Shown piece after piece: positions 15,628-23,988 of a stretch of 35,378 nucleotides of DNA (position 1 is the first letter of the stretch; each line of letters begins with the position of its first letter). The DNA comes from Niallia taxi (GTDB lineage: Bacteria; Bacillota; Bacilli; Bacillales; Cytobacillaceae). The notes under the pieces are model-generated. The model saw nothing but the letters and a program-made list of their open reading frames with translations, was not told where the DNA came from and searched no databases. The stretch spans positions 1 through 35,378 of the forward strand of contig NZ_RZTZ01000024.1 in NCBI RefSeq assembly GCF_004005475.1, read 5' to 3'. The translations under genes were made by a program, and so were the position numbers.

Positions 15628-16530
15628 ATGAAGATTTTCAGCACAAAAGGTAAAACAACGAGCGACATTGTTTTTGATACCATCATTTTCATCTTATGTT
15701 TATTTATCTTCTTATTGGTTGCATACCCGCTATATTTTGTCATCATCGCATCTGTCAGTGATTCAACCCTAGTCTCAACAGGGCAAGTGACGCTGTATCC
15801 GAAAGGCTTCAGCTTGTTCGGCTATAAAGAGATATTTAATGATTCAAGAATATGGGTCGGCTATAAAAACACGATTATTTATACCGTACTAGGAACATTG
15901 GTTAACCTCCTGCTAACATTGCCGGCAGCATATGTGCTTTCAAGGCAGGATTTTAAGGCAAGACGATTTTTGATGTTCATCTTTGTTGTCACCATGTTTT
16001 TTAATGGCGGACTTATCCCGACATATTTGTTAATGAAGGAGTTAAGCTTAATCAATAATATGTGGGTGTTCATTCTGCCATTTTCCGTTAATGTCTTTAA
16101 CTTAATTATTACAAGAACCTTTTTTGAAAGCTCCTTGCCGAAAGAGTTGTTTGAAGCAGCACAAATGGACGGGTGTACACATTTTCAATTCTTCGGAAAA
16201 ATTGCCTTGCCGTTATCAAAAGCAGTTATTTCTGTTGTTGGCTTATACTATTTAGTTGGTCATTGGAATGATTTCTTCACAGGCTTGATTTATATAAGAG
16301 ATTATAGTCTGCAGCCATTACAAATTGTGCTAAGAGACATTCTTTTATCAAACCAAGTATTTGCCGAAGGGGCAGGTGCAGGTGGCGCTGCTGGCGGGTA
16401 TGCACAGAAATATGCAGACCAGATCAAGTATGGAGTCATCATTGTTTCCACATTGCCGATATTGATTATTTACCCATTCATTCAAAAATACTTTGAAAAA
16501 GGGGTTATGATTGGTTCTGTAAAAGGCTGA
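15628..16530 (+). CDS. Sugar ABC transporter permease (LplC/YtcP-like)
   Basis: A 300-residue second permease with six helices and the EAA loop LFEAAQMDGCTHFQFFGKIA around residue 170. The C-terminus GVMIGSVKG is characteristic of the carbohydrate-uptake CUT1 permeases. ATG 15628 follows AAGGAGGGAAG. A Gly/Ala-rich insertion (GAGAGGAAGGYAQ) near residue 250 is seen in relatives. Pairs with the permease encoded 36 bp upstream. Confidence 0.9.
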   Translation: MKIFSTKGKTTSDIVFDTIIFILCLFIFLLVAYPLYFVIIASVSDSTLVSTGQVTLYPKGFSLFGYKEIFNDSRIWVGYKNTIIYTVLGTLVNLLLTLPAAYVLSRQDFKARRFLMFIFVVTMFFNGGLIPTYLLMKELSLINNMWVFILPFSVNVFNLIITRTFFESSLPKELFEAAQMDGCTHFQFFGKIALPLSKAVISVVGLYYLVGHWNDFFTGLIYIRDYSLQPLQIVLRDILLSNQVFAEGAGAGGAAGGYAQKYADQIKYGVIIVSTLPILIIYPFIQKYFEKGVMIGSVKG

Positions 16531-16611
16531 TTATCTATTCCGATTGAACAAGTGCCAAAAAAGTGATTGCTAGAAATCAATAGAAAAATGAAGCAAGAAG
16601 TGTGTAGGACA

Positions 16612-16653
16612 TTCCTATTATAGGAAGAAATGGAATGGTATTATATGTATAAT
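16612..16653 (+). promoter_or_regulatory. Palindrome and -10 element before LacI-type gene
   Basis: TTCCTATTATAGGAA (16612-16626) is a perfect 6+3+6 palindrome followed by TATAAT at 16648-16653. A clear -35 is missing, so an activator or the gene's own product may bind here. Confidence 0.45.
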
Positions 16654-16690
16654 AGAATCATATAACTAAAACTATTTGCAAAGTTTCCAA

Positions 16691-16725
16691 TTTTGCCAGC
16701 ATTCCCTCACAGAATGCTGGCAAAA
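16691..16725. promoter_or_regulatory. 14-bp perfect hairpin in leader of LacI-type gene
   Basis: TTTTGCCAGCATTC pairs perfectly with GAATGCTGGCAAAA around a 7-nt loop. It has no T-run on either strand, so it does not look like a terminator. It lies about 32 bp before the start codon and may be an operator or an RNA structure. Confidence 0.5.
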
Positions 16726-16756
16726 AAAGCTTGCAATAACAGCTAATGGAGGCATT

Positions 16757-17749
16757 ATGAGGGTTACAATCAAGGATATCGCAAAATATTGTGGGGTATC
16801 ATCAGGCACGGTAGATCGTGCGCTGAACAACCGCCCTGGCATTAAAGAAAAAACAAAACAAAAGGTACTGCAGGCAGCAAAGGATTTGAAATACCGTCCA
16901 GACTTTACAGCAAGAAGCTTAGTAAAGGGAAGAACGATGACACTTGGGATTGTGCTGTTTGATCTTTATAACCGTTCATATGCACAGCTTTTAACAGCAG
17001 TCGAGCTCAAGGCAAGGGAATACGGCTATTTTTTGTATATTGCTTTAACAGATAAGGATATGGAAAATGAAAAGCAATGCATTGAATATTTGGCAAATCA
17101 TAAGGTGGATGGAATCATTCTTTTTTCTGTTAATAAAGGGACGGAGTTTGAAGAATATCTCCACGGATTTTCCATTCCAATCATCACCATTTTCAACTTC
17201 CTGTCCGCGGATTGGGAATATGTTGGCATACCAGAAAGGGCAGCAATGAAAAATGGTGTCAGCCACATTATTGATAAGGGCTATAAGCAGTTCATTTACA
17301 TATCGCCACCATTGAAGTATAAGGGAATAACGAATATTTATACACAGGAAGAAAGGCTTCAAGGCTTCTTAGAAGCACTAGCTTCTAACGATTTGAAAGA
17401 GGCGGAGATTATTAGGCATAACGATTATCTCGATTACTTAGAAAAGATAAACTTCCGGCAAAGGGAGCGGACGGCAATTATTTGTTCTTGTGATTTATAT
17501 GCATTAGAGGTTATGCGCTTTTTGAAAACCAAGGGCTATAGTATTCCTCTTGATGTAGGAATAATGGGCTTTGATAATATCGATGTATTGAAGTACGTTA
17601 CCCCCGCTCTAACAACGATAGAATATCCTGTCGAGGCGATAGGCGATAAGGCGGTGGAAAGCCTTGTTCATAAAATTGAAAAGGGCAGTTACATAACCAA
17701 GGAGAATACGGAGCTTTCATACAGATTTATTGCTGGAGAATCAATCTAA
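16757..17749 (+). CDS. LacI family transcriptional regulator
   Basis: A 330-residue regulator with the LacI helix-turn-helix at the extreme N-terminus (TIKDIAKYCGVSSGTVDRAL, residues 4-23), a hinge around residues 50-60 and a periplasmic-binding-protein-like effector domain. ATG 16757 follows TGGAGG; a longer in-frame extension begins within the leader and would run through the 14-bp hairpin. It lies directly after the ABC transporter genes and probably controls them through the paired palindromes at 12734 and 12831. Effector expected to be the transported sugar or a derivative. Confidence 0.9.
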   Translation: MRVTIKDIAKYCGVSSGTVDRALNNRPGIKEKTKQKVLQAAKDLKYRPDFTARSLVKGRTMTLGIVLFDLYNRSYAQLLTAVELKAREYGYFLYIALTDKDMENEKQCIEYLANHKVDGIILFSVNKGTEFEEYLHGFSIPIITIFNFLSADWEYVGIPERAAMKNGVSHIIDKGYKQFIYISPPLKYKGITNIYTQEERLQGFLEALASNDLKEAEIIRHNDYLDYLEKINFRQRERTAIICSCDLYALEVMRFLKTKGYSIPLDVGIMGFDNIDVLKYVTPALTTIEYPVEAIGDKAVESLVHKIEKGSYITKENTELSYRFIAGESI

Positions 17750-17776
17750 AATAATGTAGGAAAGAGGCTGTTGCTA

Positions 17777-18397
17777 GTGAATATTATCGACAGTAAGTTT
17801 TATAGTGTCATAGACAAACTTTCCAATCTCTTTATTCTGAACATTTTCTGGCTGCTGTCATGCCTTCCCCTTTTTACCATTGCACCAGCAACCAGTGCGA
17901 TGTACAGTGTGATCAGGCAATGGAAAATCAACGGTGATACAAGCGTTGTCCGCAACTATTTTCATTATTTCAAAGAAAATTTCAGGCAGAGCATAACAAT
18001 CGGTGCCATTATGGCAGTCTTGCTTGCCGTGCTGTTTTTTAACTATTTTTATTTGAACCAAGACCAATCACTGCTGAAAATAGTGATGACGGTGCCTGTT
18101 TTATTGGTCAGCTTCCTCTTTTTGACCACTTTATTTTATATTTTTCCGATGATCTCCCATTATAAACTGCCAACAAAAACGGCATTAAAAAATTCTCTGC
18201 TGCTTTCCATGATGAATATTCATATAACAGCAGTTATACTTGTGGTATTCGGAATGCTGAGTGTTGTGCTTTTTTATATGCCATTTACAGGCATCATTAT
18301 TTTCAGCACTGCTGCTTGGATGCATTATAGCTTATGTCATAAAGTGTTTGCGAAGATGGATGAAGCAAAGCAGTCAATTATCATAGAAGGTCCATGA
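17777..18397 (+). CDS. DUF624 (YesL-type) membrane protein
   Basis: A 206-residue membrane protein with five or so helices and the typical DUF624 opening (FYSVIDKLSNLFILNIFWLL then CLPLFTIAPATSAMY). The family is regularly encoded beside LplABC-type sugar transporters; function is unknown, perhaps an accessory of the transporter. GTG 17777 is 9 bp after AGAGG; TTG at 17771 is too close to it. Begins 27 bp after the LacI-type gene. Confidence 0.85.
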   Translation: MNIIDSKFYSVIDKLSNLFILNIFWLLSCLPLFTIAPATSAMYSVIRQWKINGDTSVVRNYFHYFKENFRQSITIGAIMAVLLAVLFFNYFYLNQDQSLLKIVMTVPVLLVSFLFLTTLFYIFPMISHYKLPTKTALKNSLLLSMMNIHITAVILVVFGMLSVVLFYMPFTGIIIFSTAAWMHYSLCHKVFAKMDEAKQSIIIEGP

Positions 18398-18425
18398 GGG
18401 AGAACAGCTTCTCCCTATTTTTTTT
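18398..18425 (+). terminator. Terminator of sugar ABC operon
   Basis: GGGAGAA-CAGC-TTCTCCC followed by a T-rich run, starting right at the stop codon of the DUF624 gene. Confidence 0.85.
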
Positions 18426-18457
18426 GGTGAATTCTTTACCCACGAGCAAATAAGTTT

Positions 18458-18486
18458 GTTTCAGTTATACTTATTGTTACTATAAT
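18458..18486 (+). promoter_or_regulatory. Promoter of luciferase-like monooxygenase gene
   Basis: GTTTCA (18458-18463), 17 bp, consensus TATAAT (18481-18486), 32 bp before the start codon. Confidence 0.5.
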
Positions 18487-18517
18487 AAAGAATCTACTGT
18501 AAGAAAGGACTTTTGAC

Positions 18518-19519
18518 ATGTCTAACATAAATATACCTGTCTCTGTCTTAAATTTGGCACCAATTCGCCTTGGACAGGGAGAAAAAGAAGCCATTGATGC
18601 AATGGTGAATTTAGCACAAGCAACAGAAGATATGGGCTACTCACGCTATTGGATTGCAGAGCATCACAACTCTCCGACATTAGTGAGCTCGGCGACTTCT
18701 ATCTTAATAAAACATACATTAGAGCACACAAAGAAAATCAAGGTTGGGTCTGGCGGCATTATGCTTCCAAACCATTCACCACTTGTTGTGGCAGAGCAGT
18801 TTGGAACAATGGCTGTCCTGTATCCTGACAGACTGGACTTGGGGCTTGGACGAGCGCCGGGAACAGATATGAAAACAGCCAGTGCCTTAAGAAGAGCACA
18901 GCATGATACTGTCTATACCTTCCCAGAAGATGTGCAGGCATTGCTGACGTATTTTGGACCAGAGGAAGAGCAGGGCTATGTTCGTGCATATCCTGGGGCC
19001 AACAAGAACATACCGCTTTATATTCTTGGTTCTTCAACAGACTCTGCTTATCTTGCAGCACAATTAGGGCTTCCATATGTATTTGCTGCTCATTTTGCGC
19101 CAGGGCAAATGGAAGAGGCAATCTCTATATACAAACGAAGATTTAAGCCATCACAATATTTGGCTGAACCGTATATGATTGTCTGCTTAAATGTCATTGC
19201 CGCAGAAACAGATGAAGACGCAAAAAGGGAAGCAACAACAATGCAGCAATTTTTCTTGAATGTTGTTAGAGGAACACGCACACCTTTAAGTCCACCTGTT
19301 GACAGCATGGAGGCAGTTTGGAGCATGATGGAAAGAGAAATGGCAACCTCCATGTCCAGCATGGCATTCATCGGCAGCAAGAATACGGTGAAGGAACAGC
19401 TAGAAAGCTTCCAGGAAAAATACGATGTAAATGAAATCATGGCCGTTTCTTATATTTATGATGAGAAAAAGCAAATCCGCTCCTACGAAATCTTTAAAGA
19501 GATTGTGGACGGCCGTTAA
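18518..19519 (+). CDS. LLM-class flavin-dependent oxidoreductase
   Basis: A 333-residue luciferase-like monooxygenase of the MsnO8/YceB subgroup, a TIM-barrel enzyme using reduced flavin. Characteristic segments are RYWIAEHHN (about 45-53), [19 protein letters not shown] (about 82-100) and [13 protein letters not shown] 18518 follows AAAGGA. It is a monocistronic unit with its own promoter and a strong terminator; substrate unknown. Confidence 0.9.
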   Translation: MSNINIPVSVLNLAPIRLGQGEKEAIDAMVNLAQATEDMGYSRYWIAEHHNSPTLVSSATSILIKHTLEHTKKIKVGSGGIMLPNHSPLVVAEQFGTMAVLYPDRLDLGLGRAPGTDMKTASALRRAQHDTVYTFPEDVQALLTYFGPEEEQGYVRAYPGANKNIPLYILGSSTDSAYLAAQLGLPYVFAAHFAPGQMEEAISIYKRRFKPSQYLAEPYMIVCLNVIAAETDEDAKREATTMQQFFLNVVRGTRTPLSPPVDSMEAVWSMMEREMATSMSSMAFIGSKNTVKEQLESFQEKYDVNEIMAVSYIYDEKKQIRSYEIFKEIVDGR

Positions 19520-19520
19520 T

Positions 19521-19561
19521 AAAAAAACAGACCTTCATCTTTAATGAAGGTCTGTTTTTTT
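19521..19561. terminator. Strong bidirectional terminator
   Basis: An 18-bp perfect stem (7 A then CAGACCTTCAT, matched by ATGAAGGTCTG then 7 T) with a 5-nt loop serves both the monooxygenase gene and the leftward SET-domain gene. Confidence 0.92.
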
Positions 19562-19940
19562 ATTCTTCTTTGTCAAACCAAAGCAGTTCTTTATCATCCA
19601 CATCGCCATTATAGTTGATTAAGATTTCTTCGCCTGCTTTAATATCCTTATAGGCGTAAAAATCAAATGTATGTTCATCAAAATTAATATCATATACAGC
19701 ATTTGGTTCATAAGCATGGTTAAACAGCATGCCATAGCCAAGCAGAATGGCAGTATGATTTATGCCATATTCAAATGCATAGTCAGCCAGCAGCGTTTTT
19801 TCAATATGCTCGTGCTGTTCGTTCGGATAGGAAATAACAGGAGCTTTATGAATAAGCTCGCCTTTTTTGATATCTTCTGTAGCGAAAACACCTCTGTTGA
19901 ATTCCCCATCACTTATTGGAGATACTTTTACTTCAATCAT
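19560..19940 (-). CDS. Stand-alone SET-domain protein
   Basis: A 126-residue protein that is almost only a SET domain: RGVFATEDIKKGELI (residues 16-30), LFNHAYEPNA (about 72-81, the NHxxxPN-like S-adenosylmethionine/knot region) and YKDIKAGEEILINYN (about 96-110, the GEELxxxY-like region). SET proteins methylate lysines of proteins using S-adenosylmethionine. Similar short SET proteins occur in other Bacillus species. AAGGAG lies 12 bp before the ATG, somewhat far. Target unknown; there is no partner gene in its unit. Confidence 0.82.
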   Translation of the reverse strand: MIEVKVSPISDGEFNRGVFATEDIKKGELIHKAPVISYPNEQHEHIEKTLLADYAFEYGINHTAILLGYGMLFNHAYEPNAVYDINFDEHTFDFYAYKDIKAGEEILINYNGDVDDKELLWFDKEE

Positions 19941-20149
19941 AATTGTCTATTGCTCCTTTTTAGTTGTCACTTAACTGTACCATTTATTACTGTTAAAAGG
20001 AATGAAGAATGCTGGTACTTTAGTAAATTTATGAAAAATCAATAATCATAGTCCAGAAAGATGAACAAATTTCATATTTACGGTATAATATTATTCGTCT
20101 TAAGCATTGCTTAAAAGAAAAAGTCAAAATAAAATTACGTTAACAGGCA

Positions 20150-20179
20150 TTGAAGAGCCGGCCAGTTGTTATCTATAAT
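20150..20179 (+). promoter_or_regulatory. Promoter of yeeI
   Basis: TTGAAG (20150-20155), 18 bp, consensus TATAAT (20174-20179), 38 bp before the start codon. The preceding stretch 19941-20149 holds the leftward SET gene's ribosome binding site and otherwise nothing recognisable. Confidence 0.6.
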
Positions 20180-20216
20180 AGATAATGATGGATAAATCAG
20201 AAAGAGAGTGTTCAAA

Positions 20217-20936
20217 ATGGGTCGTAAATGGAATAATATTAAAGAAAAAAAAGCATCAAAGGATGCAAACACAAGCCGTATATACGCTAAGTTTGGCCGT
20301 GAGATTTATGTGGCTGCAAAACAAGGCGAGCCAGATCCAGAATCAAACCAAGCATTAAAGGTTGTTTTAGAGCGCGCTAAAACGTACAGTGTACCAAAGA
20401 ATATCATTGATCGTGCTATTGAAAAGGCGAAGGGCGGATCAGAAGAAACGTATGATGAGCTTCGCTATGAAGGATTTGGTCCAAGTGGTTCAATGGTAAT
20501 CGTTGATGCACTTACAAACAATGTAAACAGAACAGCTTCAGATGTTCGTGCTGCATTCGGGAAAAACGGCGGCAACATGGGTGTCAGTGGATCAGTTGCT
20601 TATATGTTTGATGCAACAGCTGTTATCGGTGTTGAAGGCAAATCAGAAGAAGAAGTATTGGAATTATTGATGGAAGCAGATGTTGATGTTCGTGACATTA
20701 TTGCTGAAGACGACTCTGTTATTGTGTATGCAGAGCCAGACCAATTCCATGCAGTACAAGAAGCATTCAAAAGTGCTGGTGTTACAGAATTTACTGTAGC
20801 AGAATTAACAATGCTTGCTCAAAACGATGTAACACTTGATGAAGAATCACAAGCGAAATTTGAAAAGATGATCGATGCTATTGAAGATTTAGAGGATGTT
20901 CGCCAAGTCTACCACAATGTTGATTTAGGTGAATAA
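20217..20936 (+). CDS. yeeI: YebC/PmpR family protein YeeI
   Basis: A 239-residue YebC-family protein. The opening [20 protein letters not shown] distinguishes the YeeI branch from the YrbC branch that starts with MAGHSKW. The family binds DNA and, in recent work, ribosomes stalled at proline stretches; the YeeI paralogue is less studied. ATG 20217 follows AAGAGAG; an upstream in-frame GTG adds three residues and is not favoured. Monocistronic with its own promoter and terminator. Confidence 0.93.
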   Translation: MGRKWNNIKEKKASKDANTSRIYAKFGREIYVAAKQGEPDPESNQALKVVLERAKTYSVPKNIIDRAIEKAKGGSEETYDELRYEGFGPSGSMVIVDALTNNVNRTASDVRAAFGKNGGNMGVSGSVAYMFDATAVIGVEGKSEEEVLELLMEADVDVRDIIAEDDSVIVYAEPDQFHAVQEAFKSAGVTEFTVAELTMLAQNDVTLDEESQAKFEKMIDAIEDLEDVRQVYHNVDLGE

Positions 20937-20947
20937 TTAAGCAAATG

Positions 20948-20978
20948 AAACCTTTCTCGTTAAGAGAAGGGTTTTTTT
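20948..20978 (+). terminator. Terminator of yeeI
   Basis: AAACCTTTCTC pairs with GAGAAGGGTTT (one G-U) around GTTAA, continuing into a T-run. Confidence 0.85.
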
Positions 20979-21055
20979 AAATTTATGAAAAATGCTGTGA
21001 TACAATAAGGGTATATTTGGAAGATCCTTAAGGTAATAAGAGAATTAACGTGTAA

Positions 21056-21200
21056 AGTATAGCGATAGTAGGCTTAGGCGCATCGTTAGGAACTTTAATT
21101 TGCATATGGAACAGGAGGCTTGAATCAAAGACATCTGATTAAAGGAACATTTAATCGTTCGTATCAAGATGATAAGGAAGTCTTTGAGAATAGAGGATAA
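21056..21200 (+). pseudogene. Possible frameshifted small membrane-protein gene
   Basis: Two overlapping frames look like halves of one protein: IAIVGLGASLGTLICIWNRR (21059 on), a membrane helix, ending at a stop at 21140, and then LNQRHLIKGTFNRSYQDDKE ending at 21198. A +/-1 shift within 21120-21142 would join them. The first half has no ATG/GTG/TTG start; the second has a TTG too close to an AGGAGG (spacing 1). Either a decayed gene or two coincidental frames. Confidence 0.3.
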
Positions 21201-21212
21201 GGGGGAGATAAG

Positions 21213-21872
21213 TTGGCACGTCATTTTTATGCTTTTGGGAGCGGACCGCCATTTACTACTGAAATGGCGCAGCAATATGTGGAACAGACAAAAAGGGGAA
21301 TGATTGCGATCTTGTTGGTGGATCGGGAAGGCTGGCTTGATTATATGCCTGACTATACAGACAAACTAAAACAATATGGTGCAGAAAGGTTTCGGTATTT
21401 ACCGCTCCCAAGTACTACAGAAGAGCAAGTCATAAAAACGATTAAAGACAGTGGAGGCGTGATTATTTGCGGCGGAGACACGAGCCGTTATGCAGAATAT
21501 ATCGCTGATACTATTATCGGAGCAGCGATAAAAGAGGCGTATGTGCGGGGAGTACCAGTTGCAGGCTTTTCAGCAGGCGCATTGATAAGTCCGCAAAACT
21601 GCATTATTTCTAGTAAAGATAACAAAGAGCAGCGATATGTGGAACGGAATGGCATTGGCTTGCTTTTTAATACTTACTTTGCTGTTCATTTTTCTGAATG
21701 GGATGAAAAACCTCATTTACAAGCAATTTTCGCCAAGCATCCAACCGCCAATGTATATGGTATTGATGAAAAAACTGGTGTTTACTTTCATAATGGAATA
21801 TTAGAGAGAATGGAAGGGGTAGGGGTCTATCAAATGCAAGACGGCATATGCAGAAAAATAAATAATGCATAA
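21213..21872 (+). CDS. Peptidase S51 / glutamine amidotransferase-like protein
   Basis: A 219-residue protein of the peptidase E (S51) fold. The nucleophile elbow GFSAGAL places Ser120 as catalytic; IICGGDTSRY (about 84-93) is the conserved upstream loop. Family members are dipeptidases with an Asp preference or cyanophycinase-like enzymes, acting in the cytoplasm. The TTG start follows GGGGGAG at normal spacing. No operon partner is evident. Confidence 0.83.
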   Translation: MARHFYAFGSGPPFTTEMAQQYVEQTKRGMIAILLVDREGWLDYMPDYTDKLKQYGAERFRYLPLPSTTEEQVIKTIKDSGGVIICGGDTSRYAEYIADTIIGAAIKEAYVRGVPVAGFSAGALISPQNCIISSKDNKEQRYVERNGIGLLFNTYFAVHFSEWDEKPHLQAIFAKHPTANVYGIDEKTGVYFHNGILERMEGVGVYQMQDGICRKINNA

Positions 21873-21875
21873 AAA

Positions 21876-21899
21876 AGAGAGTACAAGTATGTACTCTCT
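21876..21899. terminator. Hairpin between convergent genes
   Basis: A 10-bp stem AGAGAGTACA/TGTACTCTCT with loop AGTA. On the minus strand it is followed by a T-run, so it is a good terminator for the leftward bdbD-like gene and a weaker one for the rightward gene. Confidence 0.8.
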
Positions 21900-21907
21900 A
21901 GATTTGA

Positions 21908-22600
21908 TTACTTTTCAGCTGCTTCATTTACCATATCTAATAATTCATTATAGCTTGAGCCTTCGAATTTAACACCGTTGACATAAATCGTTGGAGTTCC
22001 GGTAATGTTTAATTGATTGACATAATCTAAATCCTTTTGCAAAGAGTCTTTCGCTGTTTGCGTTTGGAACGCTTCTGTCACTCTTGTGATGTCTTCATCT
22101 GTCGCTCCAGCATCCTTCAGACGCTCTTTCAAGAATTCCTCTGTATATGTTTCTTCTGTTTCATTATCAGGCTGATTAGCGAAAATGGAATCATGAAACT
22201 TCCAGAAAATATCGTTGCCTAGTTCGCTATAAACAGTTTCGGCAAAAAGTGCCGAAGTAGTGGAATCAGCATGTATAAACGGATAATTCATATAATAGAA
22301 TTTCGCTTTACCTGTGTCGATTAAGTTTTCCTTTACGACAGGGAAAAAGGATTCATTAAAGTTTTTACAGACAGGACAGCGGTAGTCTCCGAATTCTACG
22401 ATACTGACACTAGCAGATTCTTCTCCTAATACAGGTTGATTTTCATAGTCGAAATCAAACCCTTTTTCAGGAAGATTTGCTAAAATGACAAGCCCTGCAA
22501 TACATACGACAACGATACCGATGATCCAATAAATAAATTTAGAAGGCTTGTTCCCAGTTGATTGTGATTTTTTTTGTTTCTGATTCTTCGTTTTTGCCAC
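21908..22600 (-). CDS. bdbD: Membrane-anchored DsbA-family thiol-disulfide oxidoreductase (BdbD-like)
   Basis: A 230-residue protein with a basic cytoplasmic N-terminus (about 1-22), one membrane anchor (about 23-42) and an extracytoplasmic thioredoxin-fold DsbA domain. The active site is CPVC (Cys75, Cys78) and the cis-proline Pro203 is in GTPTIYV. It would introduce or isomerise disulfides in exported proteins. The start is GTG 22600, 8 bp after AAGGAG. Only 31 bp separate it from the DoxX gene, and the operator in front of that gene matches the one before blaI, tying it to the BlaI regulon. BdbC, the usual re-oxidising quinone partner, is not in this window; DoxX may relate to redox partnering (inference). 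Confidence 0.88.
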   Translation of the reverse strand: MAKTKNQKQKKSQSTGNKPSKFIYWIIGIVVVCIAGLVILANLPEKGFDFDYENQPVLGEESASVSIVEFGDYRCPVCKNFNESFFPVVKENLIDTGKAKFYYMNYPFIHADSTTSALFAETVYSELGNDIFWKFHDSIFANQPDNETEETYTEEFLKERLKDAGATDEDITRVTEAFQTQTAKDSLQKDLDYVNQLNITGTPTIYVNGVKFEGSSYNELLDMVNEAAEK

Positions 22601-22631
22601 AATGACTTCTCCTTTTTATTTAACAAGCATT

Positions 22632-23033
22632 TTAAACATTCTGTTCTTTCTTCCTACTTGATAGTATAACATTATCTACAGAATATGCCTGTTCTTTATT
22701 TAAAACTAATAATAGAGACATTGCAAGCAGTGATAGATCAAATTCAAATCCGCCCACTAAGCCATTTTGCAGGCTGACTGTCGCAATTGCTACTACCATA
22801 ATAGCGGCAAACAATGCGGCAATAATTCTCGTTGCAAGTCCAAGGATAATAAGAGCACCACCAATTAGTTCAATTCCAGCGACAAGATAGGCAGAGAACC
22901 CAGGCAGGCCTAAACTAGTGAAGAATCCAGCAGTATTGTCTATTCCTCCCTGGAATTTAGATAACCCATGTGCAAAAAATATCACTCCAAGAACAACGCG
23001 AATGACAACAATACCGATATGTGTAAATTTCAT
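22632..23033 (-). CDS. DoxX family membrane protein
   Basis: A 133-residue four-helix membrane protein with the DoxX opening RVVLGVIFFAHGLSKFQGG and the central GIELIGGALIILGLATR. DoxX proteins are linked to thiosulfate/quinone oxidoreduction in archaea and to redox stress in bacteria, often next to thiol oxidoreductases. ATG 23033 has AAAGGAGG upstream. First gene of the unit with the DsbA-like gene; preceded by a BlaI-type operator at 23107-23129. Confidence 0.87.
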   Translation of the reverse strand: MKFTHIGIVVIRVVLGVIFFAHGLSKFQGGIDNTAGFFTSLGLPGFSAYLVAGIELIGGALIILGLATRIIAALFAAIMVVAIATVSLQNGLVGGFEFDLSLLAMSLLLVLNKEQAYSVDNVILSSRKKEQNV

Positions 23034-23070
23034 TAATGATTTCCTCCTTTAATTAATTAGTGTATATAAA

Positions 23071-23088
23071 ACACTACAAATGCAGTGT
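23071..23088. promoter_or_regulatory. Imperfect BlaI-type site near DoxX gene
   Basis: ACACTACAAATGCAGTGT keeps ACTACA-N3-GCAGT, two mismatches from the symmetrical form seen at 23107 and 24421. It may be a secondary site closer to the DoxX start. Confidence 0.35.
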
Positions 23089-23106
23089 GTATATTTAGCG
23101 GATTAT

Positions 23107-23129
23107 TTACACTACATTATGTAGTGTAA
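23107..23129. promoter_or_regulatory. Perfect BlaI-type operator before doxX-bdbD
   Basis: A 23-bp perfect palindrome with 11-bp arms (TTACACTACAT and its complement) around one base, containing ACTACA-TTA-TGTAGT, the layout of BlaI/MecI operators. It lies between the 3' end of the M56 gene and the DoxX gene and should give this pair its own regulated promoter. Confidence 0.7.
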
Positions 23130-23143
23130 TGGTGTAAAAAAAA

Positions 23144-23986
23144 TTAGTAATGCAGCAGTTTAGAGAAAACTAAACTCAGCAGTGTAAAAATGGATAGGGA
23201 AGCAGCACTATTAACTAGCGGCCATTTTATTTTATTGCTCGTATTAGGCTCAATCATATTTTGAATACGGTAGTTAATTGAGCCGTCTGCAAACGAAACG
23301 AAGCTTGCAGGATGCTGCACTTGTTTACTGTTAATCATTTTTAACAAAGCACTTGATATATGCAATCTCTGTCCACTTTTATTGATTGCGTAATTATCAG
23401 CAAGCACTTCCCGAACGATTGAAAATTGCTGGGCCAGCCATTTAAGGATAGGCAGGAACCAAAGCACCTTAGCGAAAAGCTCCATCATAAAGGTTTTCAT
23501 CGGGTCAAACTGGTAGGAGTGATGAAATTCGTGATAAATTACAGACTCCATTTCCTCATCAGATAGGATATCCCATAAACCAGTTGTCAGCACAATTTGT
23601 GGCTTCGTAAATCCAACAGTAATCGCAAAAGGCTGTTCGCACTGAATAACATGGATGCGGTTTGTCTGAAATCGACTATTCCATTCACGGCTCAACTCAC
23701 TGCATGTCAGACCAGTTATCTTTGTTCTAAGGTTATGCAGTTTCTTTATTTGTATCATGCAAAACCATAACAAATGAAGTAGTGTAAAGGCGACAAATGC
23801 AAGCAGGATATATTCCAAAAAAGGAACCCCAAACATCTCAAACAGCTGCTGGCAAGCTTGGAACAGATTAAAGCGAATGTCAAAATTGCTTGTGAGCGAA
23901 TAAATATACCATATCATCTGAAGGAGGATACTGCCGCTTATCAATACGCTGATCAGCAACAGGTAATTAGCATAATTTTTCGTCAT
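23144..23986 (-). CDS. M56 family (BlaR1/MecR1-type) metallopeptidase lacking sensor domain
   Basis: A 280-residue membrane protease with about four helices and the zinc motif HEFHH (residues 152-156). In BlaR1/MecR1 this domain is activated by an extracellular beta-lactam-binding domain and leads to cleavage of the BlaI/MecI repressor. Here the C-terminal sensor is absent: only a short tail with one more helix follows, so the signal must be different. ATG 23986 is chosen for its AAGGAT upstream; it begins 2 bp after the blaI stop, so the pair is coupled. Confidence 0.85.
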   Translation of the reverse strand: MTKNYANYLLLISVLISGSILLQMIWYIYSLTSNFDIRFNLFQACQQLFEMFGVPFLEYILLAFVAFTLLHLLWFCMIQIKKLHNLRTKITGLTCSELSREWNSRFQTNRIHVIQCEQPFAITVGFTKPQIVLTTGLWDILSDEEMESVIYHEFHHSYQFDPMKTFMMELFAKVLWFLPILKWLAQQFSIVREVLADNYAINKSGQRLHISSALLKMINSKQVQHPASFVSFADGSINYRIQNMIEPNTSNKIKWPLVNSAASLSIFTLLSLVFSKLLHY

Positions 23987-23988
23987 TC

